A stretch of DNA of 64,000 nucleotides from Phanerochaete sordida (lineage: Eukaryota > Basidiomycota > Agaricomycetes > Polyporales > Phanerochaetaceae). A model generated the notes under the pieces. It ran no database searches and was not told the DNA's origin. It was given only the letters and a program-made list of their open reading frames with translations. The DNA lies in contig BPQB01000057.1 of NCBI GenBank assembly GCA_019973155.2, positions 1 through 64,000 on the forward strand. Reading direction: 5' to 3'. The translations under genes and the position numbers were made by a program. Shown piece by piece: positions 34,139-46,011 of the stretch. How positions within the stretch are numbered: position 1 is the stretch's first letter; each line of letters begins with the position of its first letter.

Positions 34139-34779
34139 ATGAACACCGCCCAGAAACAACCCCCCGCCACGTCGCGCAACCCGCGGCAGAGCTGCCCCAA
34201 GCCCTCCGGTGCGCCCCCTCCCTCCCAGCCACACACCCCACCAAACGCTGACACCGCACAGACCTGAGCGACGCCCACCTCAACTTCGAGCTCGCGACGC
34301 TGCAGGAGGAGACGCACGCGAGCCTCAGCGCGCTGCGCGCGCACCACGCGCGCGAGCTCGCCGACGCGCACGCGCCGCTGCTCGCCGTGCTCGCCGCGCA
34401 CGACGCGCAGGACCTCGCGCAGCAGCACGCCGTGCGCGCGCGCGTCGCGGGCATGCGCGCCGCCGCACAGCGCGCAGCGGCGGGGGGCGAGGAGCGGCTG
34501 CGGGAGATCGAGGCGGAGGAGCTCGCGCGGCGGCAGCAGCTGCAGGCGGCCGCGCGCGCGCGGCGCGTCGCGCTGTATGCGGCGCTGCTCGACGCGATGC
34601 GCGACATCAAGGACGCGGAGTACGATGACGCGCGGCAGGACATGATGGGGAACGTGCTCTTCGAGTGGCGGCTCCGCCGCATGGTGCCGCGGCCCGCGCG
34701 GCTGACGAGCCCGACTGAGGCACATAGCGAGGGGCCGAAGTCGTACCTCGAGGCTGCTGTTGCTGGCTTGAGGAGCTGA
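34139..34779 (+). CDS. Ala/Arg-rich coiled-coil protein, unknown function
   Basis: Two exons, 34139-34208 and 34262-34779, giving 195 aa. From about residue 24 to 150 the protein is almost entirely helical heptads rich in Ala, Arg, Glu and Gln (for example LATLQEETHASLSALRAHH and EELARRQQLQAAARARR). A short conserved-looking patch, IKDAEYDDARQDMMG, precedes a basic tail. No catalytic motif, signal peptide or membrane helix. Very high GC with strong C/G at third positions. I do not recognise a family; a structural or tethering role is a guess. A TATA box is present, unlike the neighbouring housekeeping genes. Confidence 0.7.
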
Positions 34780-34983
34780 GTGGGGCGATCTTCGTCGAGG
34801 TTTTGGTCACAGCAGCTTCATCCTGGCACAGCTTCTGCAACGGGACAGTCGAGCCTTCGGTCTGACATAGATAGTACAGGTCTATTAATACACAGCCAGA
34901 ACCCAGCAGTGAAAGTGCTGGAATCCTACGAGTAACGTCTGCTCAGCATATGGGGTGGACATGACAATATTATGAGGGGTGCT

Positions 34984-35905
34984 TTATGCAGCAGCTATGC
35001 CTGCAGCGGCGGATGATGCGACTGCGACGGCAGCACTCTCCGGTGCATTCAACACCTTATCCGCCACGGAAGAGGCAGCAGCGGCAGCACTCGTGGTGGC
35101 AGACGCGACCGCCGCTGCTGCCGCCTTGACGCTTGACTCGGCGGCAGGGGGCGAAGAGGATGTCTTGGCCTTCTTTTTCTTCTTGAGCAGACCTGGCGAG
35201 GGGATGAACACAATGTCCCATGAAGATGACACGACGAACGCACCAGCAGTTACCGCAGACTTAACGCTATCGACTATCTCTTGGTGCTCGGTGAAGAACT
35301 CGGAATCGTCGAGCCGGTGCTTCTTGCCCGCCAAGGGCTCAGAGGAGCTGGACGGGTTCTTGGGGTCAATGCCAAGCTTGCGCTCGAGAGCCTCGAGCTT
35401 TGCCAGCTTTGCCTCCTTCTCTGCCTGCTTGCGAAGCGGCTCGCTCTCGATGTATTCCGCAAGCCTGTCAAATAGTCAGTCATGGACAGCAATGCAAGGA
35501 TGAGTGCGCCCACTTCTTCGCCTCTTTCAGGGTGCTGAGCCTCCTTCCGCTCAAGTCACGGCAAGAGTCGTTGTTGCTCGTCTTCTGGCTGCTCATGCGC
35601 CCACCAGCGGCACGCAGCTGCGAGCCAAAACCACCCTTTCCACCACGGAGACGGGGGATGAGACGGAGGGTGAGGAGGTCGCTATCGGCATTGTCAAGCA
35701 GCGAGGCGACCGGTGTCTCGGGTGAGGGGATTGGGCCAGAGTGGGGAGTGAGGAGGAGGTCGAGCTCAGAGGAGTCATTGCGAGGCAGGTCAGGGTAGCG
35801 TTCGGCGAGGAGGTCGTAGAGGTCGGCGAAGCATGTGTCTGCGGGTGCTGAGACGCTCAGAGTCGGGAAGGGAGCGAATGCGGAGACGAGAACGGAGGTC
35901 GACAT
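34984..35905 (-). CDS. SDE2: SDE2 splicing/genome-maintenance protein
   Basis: Two exons, complement(35514-35905) and complement(34984-35464), giving 290 aa. The N-terminal ubiquitin-like region (residues 1-89) ends in [10 protein letters not shown] followed by KGG, the known GG~K cleavage site of Sde2. Then comes the strongly conserved [16 protein letters not shown] and [26 protein letters not shown]. In fission yeast the released Lys-starting fragment joins the spliceosome to help excise selected introns; in humans SDE2 acts in replication-fork protection. The C-terminus is alanine-rich with a KKKKKAK patch that may be a nuclear signal. Divergent from the DUF1295 gene. Confidence 0.92.
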
Positions 35906-36221
35906 GGCGATGGACGTCGTGCGCGAGGGAACACTGGTGGATTGGCTGGCGGAGGCGGTGACCGAGCAGGAGAGAGCTGGTCGAGCGCCGGCGGAGAGCG
36001 TGGCAATTTCGGGAGACGTTCGCCACGTGGCACCGATCTGATGCGCCGCGACGGGATACTGGCGCGCCCTCTCGACGTCATTCCCACACATCCCACAAAT
36101 CAGACCACCGCAGACTGCGCGGGGCAGTCCCAACGCGCAGCTTGCACCGCAGCCTCGACGTTGCAATAAATACCTCCCCGAAGACCCCCACCGCCAGTAC
36201 CTCAGCCATCTTCCAGTCACC
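35906..36221. promoter_or_regulatory. Shared divergent promoter, SDE2/DUF1295
   Basis: 316 bp between start codons. No consensus TATA box within 35-100 bp of SDE2; a weak AATAAATA near 36165 precedes the plus-strand gene. Confidence 0.45.
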
Positions 36222-37520
36222 ATGCCTCCTGCAGTCGTACAACAAATCATCCAGGGCATACCGCCCTCGCTCCAATGGCCGGTCAAGACGTGCATATATA
36301 CAACAGCAACGTGCTACGTCTTGTCCGTCGTGACCGGCAACGTCTCTCAAGTCGACCGCATATGGACGTTCATGCCGACGTTATACACCGCGTATTTCGC
36401 TTTGCTGCCTCTCTGGCCTCGAGAGTCGCCCATGCCGCTGTGGCCGTTCACGCCCCAAGACGTTAACTCCAGCATCGCCACGCAGTGGAACCCAAGGGCG
36501 CTGCTTATGTTTGGGTTGCAAGTGAGCGTTCTTAGTCAATTCGACGCGCACGTCGCTGAACCTTCTTGGCCAGTTCCTCTGGATGTGTCGCCTTTCGTAC
36601 AACACCTGGAGACGAGGCTTATTCAACTTGTAAGCACCAGACACCAGCCACCTTGCATTATGCTCAATATCCGCAATTCTCCAAGGCATGACGAAGACTA
36701 CCGCTGGGCTATCTTGCGTCGCAAGGTGCCAGTTTGGTTCTTCCATGTGGTTAACTTCACTTTCATCGGTACGCACGCCCAGCACTACCTATTCATAACC
36801 TACGACAAACACCCTTCTTCTAGCTATCATCCAAAATATCATCCTCTTCCTTCTGGCAGTCCCGACATATATTGCCGTGTTTGAAGAACCCACGAGCCTC
36901 GGCACGTCGGATTACATCCTTGGCACGCTCGCCCTCGTCGACCTCGTGCTCGAGTTCGTCGCAGACAACCAGCAGTACTCCTTCCAGACGTACAAGCACA
37001 CCGGCATCATCGAGACGAACGAATGGCCTGGGGCGAACATCCAGTGGACGCCCGCCGACGCCAAGCGTGGGTTCGTCACGCGCGGCCTCTGGGCGTGGTC
37101 GCGCCACCCCAACTTCCTGTGCGAACAGTCGTTCTGGGTAGGTGCACCTCAGAACAGCAGCCCAGTCTCCGCATTGACTTGTTTGCGCAGATTCTCATGA
37201 CGCTCTTCCCGCTCCTGGCGCCCGAGTCGCCGGTGTTCGAGCACCACGTCGGCGCGCCGTGGTCGTCGCTCCTCCCGCTCACACCCGCGCTCGTGCTGTG
37301 CACGCTCTTCTTCTCCTCGACGATCTTCACGGAGTCGATCTCGCTGTCGAAGTACCCCAAGGCGTACGCCGCGTACCAGCAGCGCGTCGCCATGTTCGTG
37401 CCGTTCCTGACGCCGTTCTGGGGCCTCCTGCTGCAGCTCCAGGGCAAGAAGGCGGAAGTCGACGCGCTCCTGTTTGGGCATGATGTCAAGCTGGTCGAGG
37501 AGAAGACCAAAGCTGACTAA
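36222..37520 (+). CDS. DUF1295 membrane protein (steroid 5-alpha-reductase-like)
   Basis: Exons 36222-36521, 36574-36629, 36686-36768, 36824-37137 and 37191-37520, giving 360 aa. Family motifs include [33 protein letters not shown] and the C-terminal [19 protein letters not shown], a hallmark of DUF1295 and the related ICMT/5-alpha-reductase superfamily, where the RHP region binds NADPH or another cofactor. At least six hydrophobic helices point to an ER membrane protein. The substrate of fungal DUF1295 proteins is unsettled, a lipid or sterol being likely. The C-terminal tail is charged (VEEKTKAD). Confidence 0.9.
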
Positions 37521-37654
37521 GAGACTCGAAGCTGAAGAGTTTCGGACTGCTGAGCCTAGGGCCGACCCAAAGTTTTGTAGCTCCTCCGTGCATCCTCGCG
37601 TGGGTTTCTTTGAGCATGTTGTACAATTATCATCCCTGTGTAGTAAAGCTACGG

Positions 37655-39163
37655 TCATGACAGGGCTTTCAACCCCTCATATCTCCTCACGACTCCATCG
37701 TCTCCTGCAGTCCAGACTGTGCCCGGCGTCGAGCCGACCTTGACGCTCCGCACTGCGTCGCAATCCGTTCCAACGAGTTCTGCAAGAACAGACGGTCCTT
37801 CCGGCCTGACATTGGCAACAAAAGGTAGGCCGTCCTCCGTCGCTATTGCCAGGCCGACCTCGGTGTTCCCAGCAGACGGCGACAGCGGAATAAACGCGAG
37901 GTCCTCGACGCACGCTTCGTTCCGCTGGAACGTCAGCAGCGGCCTGTCCAACGAGCGTGTGTCGTAGACGTCCACGATGCCCACGCTGGAGCCTGTCGCG
38001 ACGAGGTTGTGGTCCGGCGAGTACGCGATCGAGTGCAGCGCCGCGCCGCCCCCGCGCGAGTGGAACACGGAGAGCTTCGTCCCGAGGTCGAACGCCTGGA
38101 ACGTCCCGTCCGCGAGCGCAGCGAACACGACCTTGTCCGCGGTCTCGACCTCGCGCGGGTCCGGCGCGACGGGCTCCGCTGCGGTCGCAGTGTCGGCGGC
38201 GGCGTCACCGTCGGGCGGCGCAACAAACGCGCCCTCGCCGCGCACGCCCGCCGCAAGCGCAAGCACGGGCCGCCAGCCCGCGGTGCCGAGGATGCGCAGC
38301 TGCGCGCCGGCGGAGACGTCCCAGAGGCGGAGCGTCGCGTCCTTCGCGCCCGAGAGCACGCTGCGCCCGCGCGCGATGATCGCCGTCGCGGTGACCGCGC
38401 GTGTGTGGCCCTTGAGCGTGCGCACGGGCGCGATGCGCACGGGGTCGGACGATGGCGCGGAGGCGGAGGGCGCCGCGGGCGGCTCGGCGGGGAGGATGTG
38501 CAGCGCGAAATCGGCGCCGGCGCTGAGCAGCACGCGCGACGAGGGGAAGAAGCGCACGGAGGTCACGCTGCTGAGGTGCACCCTGCGCGCGAGGCTGGGC
38601 GGTGCGGTAGGGGAGGTCGCCGACGCGATGTAGATCGAGCCGTCGTCGTAGCCTGTGGCGAATTGGGAGCCGTCGGGCGCGACGTCGAAGGCTGAGATCT
38701 TGCGGTACTATCCGGGCCATCAGCATACACGAAGGTCATAACTGAGCAAGACGTACCACGTCTGGCCTAACCTGAGGCAAAGGGTCGGCGTATGTTCTGG
38801 CTGGCACAGCCACTTTCGTAGGAGGGATCCCAAGCGAGGGACATGCGACCGTGTATTCGCGCTAGGAGAAGATATTGGGTTCCCACTGCACTTCTAAGTT
38901 ACCAGCGCAAAGACAGAATACATGCTCACCTTCGTGTCATTTCCAGTGAGCGTAACGCCGCCATGGCCTCCGTACTCGACCAGGTCTCGGTCTTGCTCGC
39001 TCAGTGCGAGGCGCACCTTGCCATGGACGGACTCCTCGCCGGTTTTGTAGCAGGACACCCAGAAAGTCTCCTCGGGGACGATGCCATCTTTGACATCTGT
39101 GATTAGGCTCTCGAAGTCGTTCTGGACGGTGGAAACAGGAAGGATGATAGGTGGCTGGGACAT
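37655..39163 (-). CDS. RPN14: Proteasome assembly chaperone PAAF1/Rpn14 (WD40)
   Basis: Three exons, complement(38930-39163), (38757-38861) and (37655-38707), giving 463 aa. The N-terminus contains PEETFWVSCYKTGEESVHGK, as in PAAF1/Rpn14. It is followed by WD40 repeats: FATGYDDGSIYI, VTSVRFFPSSRVLLSAGAD, GHTRAVTATAIIARGRSVLS with KDATLRLWD, and later VATGSSVGIVDVYDTRS and VWTAGDDGVVRRYE. It binds a proteasomal ATPase and delays joining of base and core particle during 26S assembly. The 49-nt intron 2 has a strong GTACGT donor. An insertion rich in Ala, Pro and Asp (about residue 270) is longer than in yeast. Divergent from a small membrane protein gene. Confidence 0.85.
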
Positions 39164-39366
39164 GGTACGCGTACGCGTAATGAGCAGGAAGCAAGAGCGA
39201 TATCGCGGATAGACGCCAGACGTGAGCGCGACGCTGACGGTTCGGTGCGCTTTGGCTTCGACCTCGACCACCACCTCGTAAGCATGCCACTATTCCGCAC
39301 GAGACAGCGTTTGAGAGATCATTTCTTTCCAGGGACTATCTCCTAGTGCCAGACTCCGTTTTCAGG
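39164..39366. promoter_or_regulatory. Shared divergent promoter, RPN14/membrane protein
   Basis: 203 bp separate the two start codons; no TATA box seen. Confidence 0.5.
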
Positions 39367-39912
39367 ATGTCTACGGTGACTGTACTCTCCATGGTGCCTC
39401 CCACTTCGACGATAGCCGACGTCCCCGCCAACACGACCACGCCCCCAATCGTCTACTTCTTCCAACTCGCTCTGAACATCGCTTCGGCTGCGTGGTCGGC
39501 AACGCTTGTCTTCATATCCTCGGGCTGGTCCCTGTTCAAAGCAATCCTTACACCAGCCGCCTCTCTTCTCTCCGCGTTCTCGACGCCGCTCCTCTACATC
39601 CTCGCGCCTGTCATCGTCCTCGCAAGAATTCTGCTGGAAGTTCTCGTACTGGCGCCATACTACCTAATTACTGGCGTTGCCAGAGAAGTCTACCCTCTCT
39701 ACGTCTTCGTCGGCGCGGCGTGCTTGTGGGCAGCATTCGTCGGTCTCTGCGCCCGCGGAGCTACCCATTACATGCAGCTGGCGATATTTGGCTCGGAGAA
39801 CCTCGTCTCTGTGCGTGAAGTCGCATCCGGTGCAAAGCCAGAGCCGCGTAAACCGAAGGCGGCGAAGAAGGTGTCGATCAAGGAGGAGCAGGTGGAGGAC
39901 GTGCGGTCTTGA
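39367..39912 (+). CDS. Small integral membrane protein, unknown
   Basis: Single exon, 181 aa. Three to four hydrophobic segments at about residues 28-52, 60-80, 82-100 and 112-130 are followed by a cytosolic-looking basic/acidic tail (KPEPRKPKAAKK, ending QVEDVRS). The N-terminus is Ser/Thr-rich without a cleavable signal. The ATG at 39367 is used; the frame extends upstream only to a GTG. No family recognised; similar small proteins occur in other Agaricomycetes and could sit in the ER or nuclear envelope. Confidence 0.7.
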   Translation: MSTVTVLSMVPPTSTIADVPANTTTPPIVYFFQLALNIASAAWSATLVFISSGWSLFKAILTPAASLLSAFSTPLLYILAPVIVLARILLEVLVLAPYYLITGVAREVYPLYVFVGAACLWAAFVGLCARGATHYMQLAIFGSENLVSVREVASGAKPEPRKPKAAKKVSIKEEQVEDVRS

Positions 39913-40610
39913 GCGCTGCCTCGCTACATGACAGAGGATACCCCCAGTATTATCATCGTGCGTTCACTTCGATCTACTGCCTGGAATACCTGGAGGTCTC
40001 AATGCTAACTGAAGCTAGTTTGTACCAGTATACGACTCTCAATTTGATGGACAAATTCAAACGGGATGCACGCGTCGTTCGTGTTTGTTTGTCAGCTTGC
40101 CTGCGCTGCCGTCGGTTTCGTCCATGGCCGAACGGCCATATGGTCGTAGACCACGCGTGGTCTCGTTCGTTCAGGTCTCCGTTTGACATCGCCGGCTCAG
40201 TACGCGACACACTATGACGTCACACGGCCTATTGTGCGAGTCCAGCGCGGTTCTGGGTGGACCGCGGAAGGCGAGTTCTACAATTTTTGCTCTGTTCAAG
40301 ACAAGTGTTCCTTCAGTAAACCTGTGAAGATGTGCACTGCGAATGATCCTCGAGTCTACGCATGCTCCTGTGGAGTGTGATCATGTTCCTATTGATGCGC
40401 TTGTCTTCGCCGTCGTGGCAGGGTCACCAGGTCCGCTGACGCTTGGCTGTTGACGTCTTTGTAGCATGTCAGGGAGGGTAAGCTTTTTATGCATCGAATC
40501 GGGGCGCAACAGGCTTGTCAGTGTCCAGCTGACTCGGAAATCTAGGACACCTCTTCTTGGTTGACGTATATATACGTCAAGGTCCACCATGGTGCGAAGT
40601 GACATACACC
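39913..40610. other. Intergenic, 700 bp
   Basis: AT-richer spacer without a supported gene. Its right end holds the palindromic TATA region at 40561-40580. Confidence 0.6.
40561..40580. promoter_or_regulatory. 20-bp perfect palindrome: CRE half-sites around TATATATA
   Basis: TTGACGTATATATACGTCAA reads the same on both strands. It combines two TGACGT/ACGTCA bZIP-type half-sites with a central TATATATA, 31 bp upstream of the start at 40611. A bZIP dimer bound here would compete with, or position, TBP. Confidence 0.75.
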
Positions 40611-43290
40611 ATGCGCCGGTTTTATTGGTGTGCTGCAGCTATCCTCGCGTCCTCGGCGCACGCGCAGAATGCCACCCTCAACCAAACTTCGACCCTCTCC
40701 TTCCAGGTCACGTCAAGCGGGAACGACAACTACTTCCTGCGAGACAATGTCACCGCCGCACAAGTCTTGCTCACAAGCGCGAACAACACGGATACTGTCC
40801 CTCGCCGCCTGGTAGTCGCTCTCCCCGCAGGGAACTCTGGTGCTCTCACGTACTTCCTCCCGCTCAACGCGTCCGACAACGCGACATCGCTGTCTGTCAG
40901 TCTCGTGAATGGCACTCTTCGTACCACAAACATGGACTTCAACAACACTGGCGTCGAAGCCGACTTGACATTCAATGCGAACGCGACCCTTGGGGTCACG
41001 ATCATCGGAGCGGTCCGCGCCATGCGAGGTAAGTTACAACTGTATGTGTTTGGAGAATGTAGCTCAAAGGCTTCCAGATTATGTCGAAGGGAGCGGCACC
41101 ATGCACGATATATTCAACTACACCCTCGACTCGTACAATGCTTCTTTCGTTCGGCTGCATCGACAGTGGCTTAACACTACGCTTGGTGATCCAGCGGGCT
41201 CCTTCAGAGGAGCCGATCTGTATCTCTCTGTCCCATCGAATAGCTCGGCACAATTGTCGGTTGCACCAGGAACCAACGGGACTTGGACTCCTCCGACCAT
41301 CAATATTCTCGTCCCGCCCACTACAGCATCTGGCGTCATTCGGGTTGCGGTAGTGACGAACGAGACGGTCCTGGCTGGCTTGGACACCCCGTCCCTGTTT
41401 CTGGCTAACTCGACCGGCGGCGGCGAGGGGCTGGAAGCCACGCTGCAGGGCCTCGCGGCTGGTGATAGCGATCCCGCGAAGCAGGTACACATGTCTTCAC
41501 GTGCAGGCTACATCGAAGTTCTGACACGAATTTGCCGGCTAGATTTCTTTCCTGACCTACGCGAATAAGTTTACCGCTGGTGGCTGGCGATTCTTGACGG
41601 TACGCAAACTATCTCTGAGTCCTTGGCCCATTTCCTCAGTTATTCTGTAGTACTTCGGACGTGATTCGATGATAGCCCTGCGGCTGCTCATGCCAACCCT
41701 TACGTCAGATGCTATCGAGGCGGCCCTCGGCGCAGTCATCGAACGGGCTAACTCTACCGGCGCCTTGTGCCACGAAGAGACGATTGGCGACTATGCGTCT
41801 TTCATCAACATACAGGACAACCAGAGCTATCTCGGAAACCAGCCCTTTTACGACTACAAAATGATCGATACAGGTATGGATTAGTCTATCTATTCTCAAC
41901 CTGGACTAATCGCAGGTCCGCAGATCTCTTGCTTTTGCCCGCCATGGCCCATTACTTCCTCGAGCTCCCACAGGGCAAGAGCAGAGCCGACGCGTTCTTC
42001 GCGCGGAATGCAACTCTCCAGAACGGCACATACGCCGAAATCGTGGCAAGGTATGCGCACGCTCTTACTCACATACACGCTATATTCATCTCCGTGCCAG
42101 GACTGTGCAGTACAACTACGCCCGCGCGCTGCCCTTCGCGCAGAACGCGACGTACGGCAACCTACTCGGGCTGCGACCAGGACAGCCCGTCGGGAACTGG
42201 CGCGACAGCAACGAGGGTCTCGGCTACGGCTTCTATCCCTTCGACGTGAACACCGCGCTCGTGCCCGCCTCGCTCCGCGCGACGCAGGCGCTCCTCGACG
42301 CCGGCGCCCTGCCCGACATCGACTTGAACGCGACGGAGGTGGGGCAGGTCGCGAGCGTCTGGGAGGGGCACGCACCCGAGCTGTTCGAGGTGCGCGTCGA
42401 TGCCGCGATGGCCCAGCAGCGGCTGCAGGATTTCGTCGTGCGGGCAAACTTGAGCGAGAGTCTGCTCAATCACACGAATGTGTCGCAGACTGGTGGCGTG
42501 GCGTTCTACGCGCTGTCGCTGGACACGGACGGCGCGCCCGTGGAGGTGCTCAACTCGGACATGGGCTTCAACCTCGTGTACGGCACGAACGTCTCGCGCG
42601 AGTTCCTGCAGCACGTCGTGGACGCGCTGCAGCCGTATCCTGCAGGTTTGGGTGATTGATCCTGTGTCAAGGCTGGTAGGCTGACACGGTCCGCAGGGCT
42701 CCTCACAAATATCGGCATGCTCGTCTCGAACCCCGCATACGACTCCAACCGGACAAACATCGACGTCCTGAACCGTGCCGCATACCACGGCACCGTAGTC
42801 TGGTAGGCCCTCCCTCACTCGTCCCGCGCAGGACCATAATCCCCACCGTACCCTACAGGTCGTTCCAGCAGGGCCTCATGGCGAGCGGCCTCGCACGGCA
42901 GCTCGCGCTCTGCAACGCCACGAACGATGCGCCCTCTGCCGGCTTCGCGCCGACGCTGTCCGAGCCGCCCGCGTGGTGCGATGACGCGGGGTTCGTGCAG
43001 TCGCTCGGGGATGCCCAGGACAGGCTCTGGACGGCGATCGAGGGCGCGCGCAGCGGTACGTCTGTGTGCAGACTTAGCTGTCCGTATGGCAGGAGCTAAT
43101 TCCTGGAGGTGCGGCAGAGCTCAACACCGAGGTCTGGTCGTACGCGTTTGACAACGCGACGGGCACGTTCGCGGTTGCGGACCTCGCGAGCCTGTCGCCT
43201 GACGGCACTGAGTCTGACGCCATCCAGCTGTGGTCCTACGGTTTCTTGGGCCTCGTCGACCCGCACACCAACCGGACGATCGATTCCTGA
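40611..43290 (+). CDS. Secreted six-hairpin-glycosidase-like protein
   Basis: Nine exons: 40611-41028, 41078-41484, 41543-41599, 41651-41873, 41924-42050, 42101-42645, 42697-42802, 42859-43055 and 43118-43290, giving 750 aa. A signal peptide (MRRFYWCAAAILASSAHA) and about two dozen Asn-x-Ser/Thr sites indicate secretion. The central YFGRDSMIALRLLMP and HEETIGDYASF resemble the (alpha/alpha)6 debranching-enzyme/GH63-type core, where GRD and a Glu are near the active site; the exact activity is unknown. A second in-frame acceptor at 43108 would add three residues. The 5' ATG at 40589 has an excellent context but is out of frame and probably upstream of transcription start, given the TATA at 40566. 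The gene ends tail-to-tail with the dioxygenase gene. Confidence 0.85.
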
Positions 43291-43497
43291 GCTTCAAGAC
43301 CTGATAGGCCTGATGCATGAGACGGACGGACATTGAGCAGTGAGACGGACCTAAAGCAGCTAGTTTGTTCGTGCAGAGTAGTGTGTAATGTACAGACGTC
43401 AACCGAGCGAGCGAGGAGAGCATAGACCAGACGAATAACGTAAAAGCATGATGGAACCCAAAAACCACGATAATAATCCCTGTCGCGCTGGCGGCGA

Positions 43498-45450
43498 CTA
43501 CAAGAGCGGGCTCCAGACGCTGCGCTCCTTCGGCGGCAGGACCGCGGCGGGATGCGCGGCGGGGTCCTGGCCCGCGAACTTCTCGGTCAGCACCGCGAGC
43601 CGCGAGCGGTACTCGTCGCCGCCGATGTACGCGCCACACATGCGGCGCCGGCCCGTGAAGGCGGAGCGGCCGTGCAGGACGCGATGATTGTTCACAACTG
43701 GCACGACACCGTGTCAGCACACTGAGACGGTATATAAGGAAAAGGTGGGCACGCACCGACGGCCGTCCCGGGCGCGAGCTGCACCCAGTACTCGGAGTCC
43801 GCGCTCGTGAGGAGCTTGTGCCAGAGGCGCGCCGCGTCGTACCACTCGCCCATCTCGGCCGCGCTGAGGTGGTGCATTGTGCTCCGGTCGTCGTTGTTCC
43901 AGCGCACCTGCACGAGCGCGCCGCCGTGCTCGCGCAGCACGGGGTACGCCGTCGTCGGGAAGGGTGTATAGAGCGTGCCGGGCTCACCCGCCGCGTGCGC
44001 GGGCACGCCGATGCGCGCGAGCGTCGCGTACGCCGCTGGGTAGAGCTCCTGCAGAATCGACGCGACGTAGAAGCCGTCGACGAGCAGCGTGGCGCCGCCT
44101 GTGCCCTCAGAATGTTCAAGCAAGTGGAAGAGTTGGAGGCCGCAGGGATCGGTCTGCGAACCGTTTAGTACGTGCAAGGCTGGATACCGGAAACGAGCTC
44201 ACAAAGTAGGTATTATCAGTATGTGCCCCGAGGGCCATGTTTGTGTAAGCAGTATCCCCTCGTGTGAGGTCCGCTGTGAAGTCCCAGAATTTGCCGTCTA
44301 GATAATCCCAGTGAGCTAACGAGTAACATGGAGAGAACATGGAGACTGACAGTGGGTTTCCCTGATGAATCCAATCCGCGTAGAAAGCTCTTCGGTCGCT
44401 TCGGTTGTCGCAGGCACGCCGGACACGAATGAGAACCCGAACTTGTCCTAAGGTAATTGAGCATTTCCGACATGTCTGAAGTGCATGCAAACGTACCACG
44501 TTCGTAAGCCACTTGTAGAGCCCTCGCTCGTCGGGAGACATGACCTCCTCATATGAGACTGTAGGAGGTGCCTGCTGGATCTTGGAGCCCCACAGGATGT
44601 GGCTATGGCTAAGAAGTAGGATCAGTATGACATGATGTAGAAAGCCTCGTGATAGACTTACTCCGAACTCGAATCATGTGTTTGGAGTGGTGGGTCGTAG
44701 GAGTGCTGCCGTAGCCAGTCCCACGGATAGAGAGAGGTATGTGATACGGAGGACGGCCCTGAGTATATCTTCAGTTTCCTGGCTTAGCCTTGAGAGTAGC
44801 TGGCAACGCAGAGCGTACAGTGGACTTCGAGGCCTTCAGCGGTGGACTCGACCTTCACGGGCTTGATGTCTGGCGGAATCTAGAGTACGGGTCGTAACGT
44901 AGCCTGGGAGATACTCTAGAAGAGCGTACGTACATCGAAGGTGTTCAGAAGCCGCTGTTTCGTCACTGGGTGGAAGCACTCGGGACACCGGCAGTGGTCC
45001 CGGAGCCACATGTGGTGGCTGCGACGACGATAAGCACAACGCCGTCGTGCGCAGCACAGACGACGTACTACTTTGCCCATTCTCCAGTCTCGAATCCGAC
45101 GACGACCTTCCGCTCGTCGATCCTGCTCACAGGGAGGCCATGGTCCCGCGCCGGCGGCGCATTGTCGGCCGAGGTCGAGGGCTCTGGTTGTGTGTAGGTG
45201 CGCTTGAAGGCTGCTGCCGCGGCGGATGCCCAGCTGTTGGCGGAGTGCAGCGAGCGTGTCTGCTTTTGTGCTGCGATGCTCTGTGTGTAGATAGCACCTC
45301 AGCGACCTGCGGGCGGAGGAAAGTGGGCAAGCGTACGCTTTCGGGCCTTGCGAGCGCACTCCGGCAGGAAGTGCTCAGGCTCCGGCATGAGCTTTTGAGT
45401 GTTCTGGCGGCGACGCCATTTGGACGTATCATTTTCGTTACGTTGGACAT
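43498..45450 (-). CDS. TMLH: Trimethyllysine dioxygenase, mitochondrial
   Basis: Ten exons: complement(45307-45450), (45069-45259), (44934-45018), (44819-44879), (44662-44758), (44497-44608), (44351-44447), (44203-44297), (43757-44153) and (43498-43697), giving 492 aa. The basic N-terminus (MIRPNGVAARTLKSSCRSLS) is a mitochondrial presequence. The N-terminal metal site is WLRDHCRCPECFHP. Catalytic-fold features of Fe(II)/2-oxoglutarate dioxygenases are the HTD of LGAHTDNTY and, near the end, HRVLHGRSAFTGRRRMCGAY (second His and the 2-oxoglutarate-binding Arg). It hydroxylates N6-trimethyllysine, the first step of carnitine synthesis. Intron 1 is uncertain, since donors at 45306 and 45297 both keep frame; the former gives 47 nt. 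Confidence 0.9.
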
Positions 45451-46011
45451 GGGAGAGAAAATCTGGAGGATTCAGGTCGGCACGGTAGGCACGAAAACTT
45501 CGCAGGGTCAAGACGCACGGAACCCGGTGGTCTCGAGGAGGATGAATCAGCGACTGAGAGTGTCGAGGACGAGGCGGACGGGCGTGAGGGGTATAGAGGA
45601 TGGGGAGGGCAGGGATGAGCCCGTGGTGGGCGGTGGAAGCGAAGGGAGCGTGACCTACGCGGAACCACTGCAGCGGGGGTCGCCGCCGTAAGCACGCTGA
45701 CGCCAAACCACCTCCCACCACTCTGCCGGCCATGTCTTCGCGCGAAAAACACAAGCAGTGCATTAGATATAGCCTCTATACATTCCGGTACTTTTCATAT
45801 TGTACACACAGAGCATCCTCCCATCACAGGCCCCACGTCAGAGTCAGACGACATGTTCGCGCCAAGCCCGCGCTGCCTTGAATGTCACTCGGACGTTCTA
45901 CCTGGTGGAGAAGGGGCTCGTGGTCGGCGGTTTCTGCTTGCGCTTTGTCGGGACTATGATCATCACAGTCAGCAAGATGAAGCGACCGGGAGTGACCGTG
46001 GCTCACGTCGT
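45451..46011. other. Intergenic, 560 bp
   Basis: Upstream of the dioxygenase and downstream of homoaconitase, both on the minus strand. A minus-strand frame at 45450-45763 (with MAGRVVGGGLASACLRRR) is open but joins no conserved exon; it may be part of the 5' leader. Confidence 0.5.

Noticed and set aside
40589..41032. ATG at 40589 in an ideal CCACCATGG context opening a 147-codon frame
   Set aside because: Out of frame with the signal peptide and conserved domain starting at 40611, and probably upstream of transcription start given the TATA at 40566.
45450..45763. Minus-strand frame with MAGRVVGGGLASACLRRR as the start of the dioxygenase
   Set aside because: A better mitochondrial presequence starts at 45450 and joins the conserved exons in frame; this frame does not.
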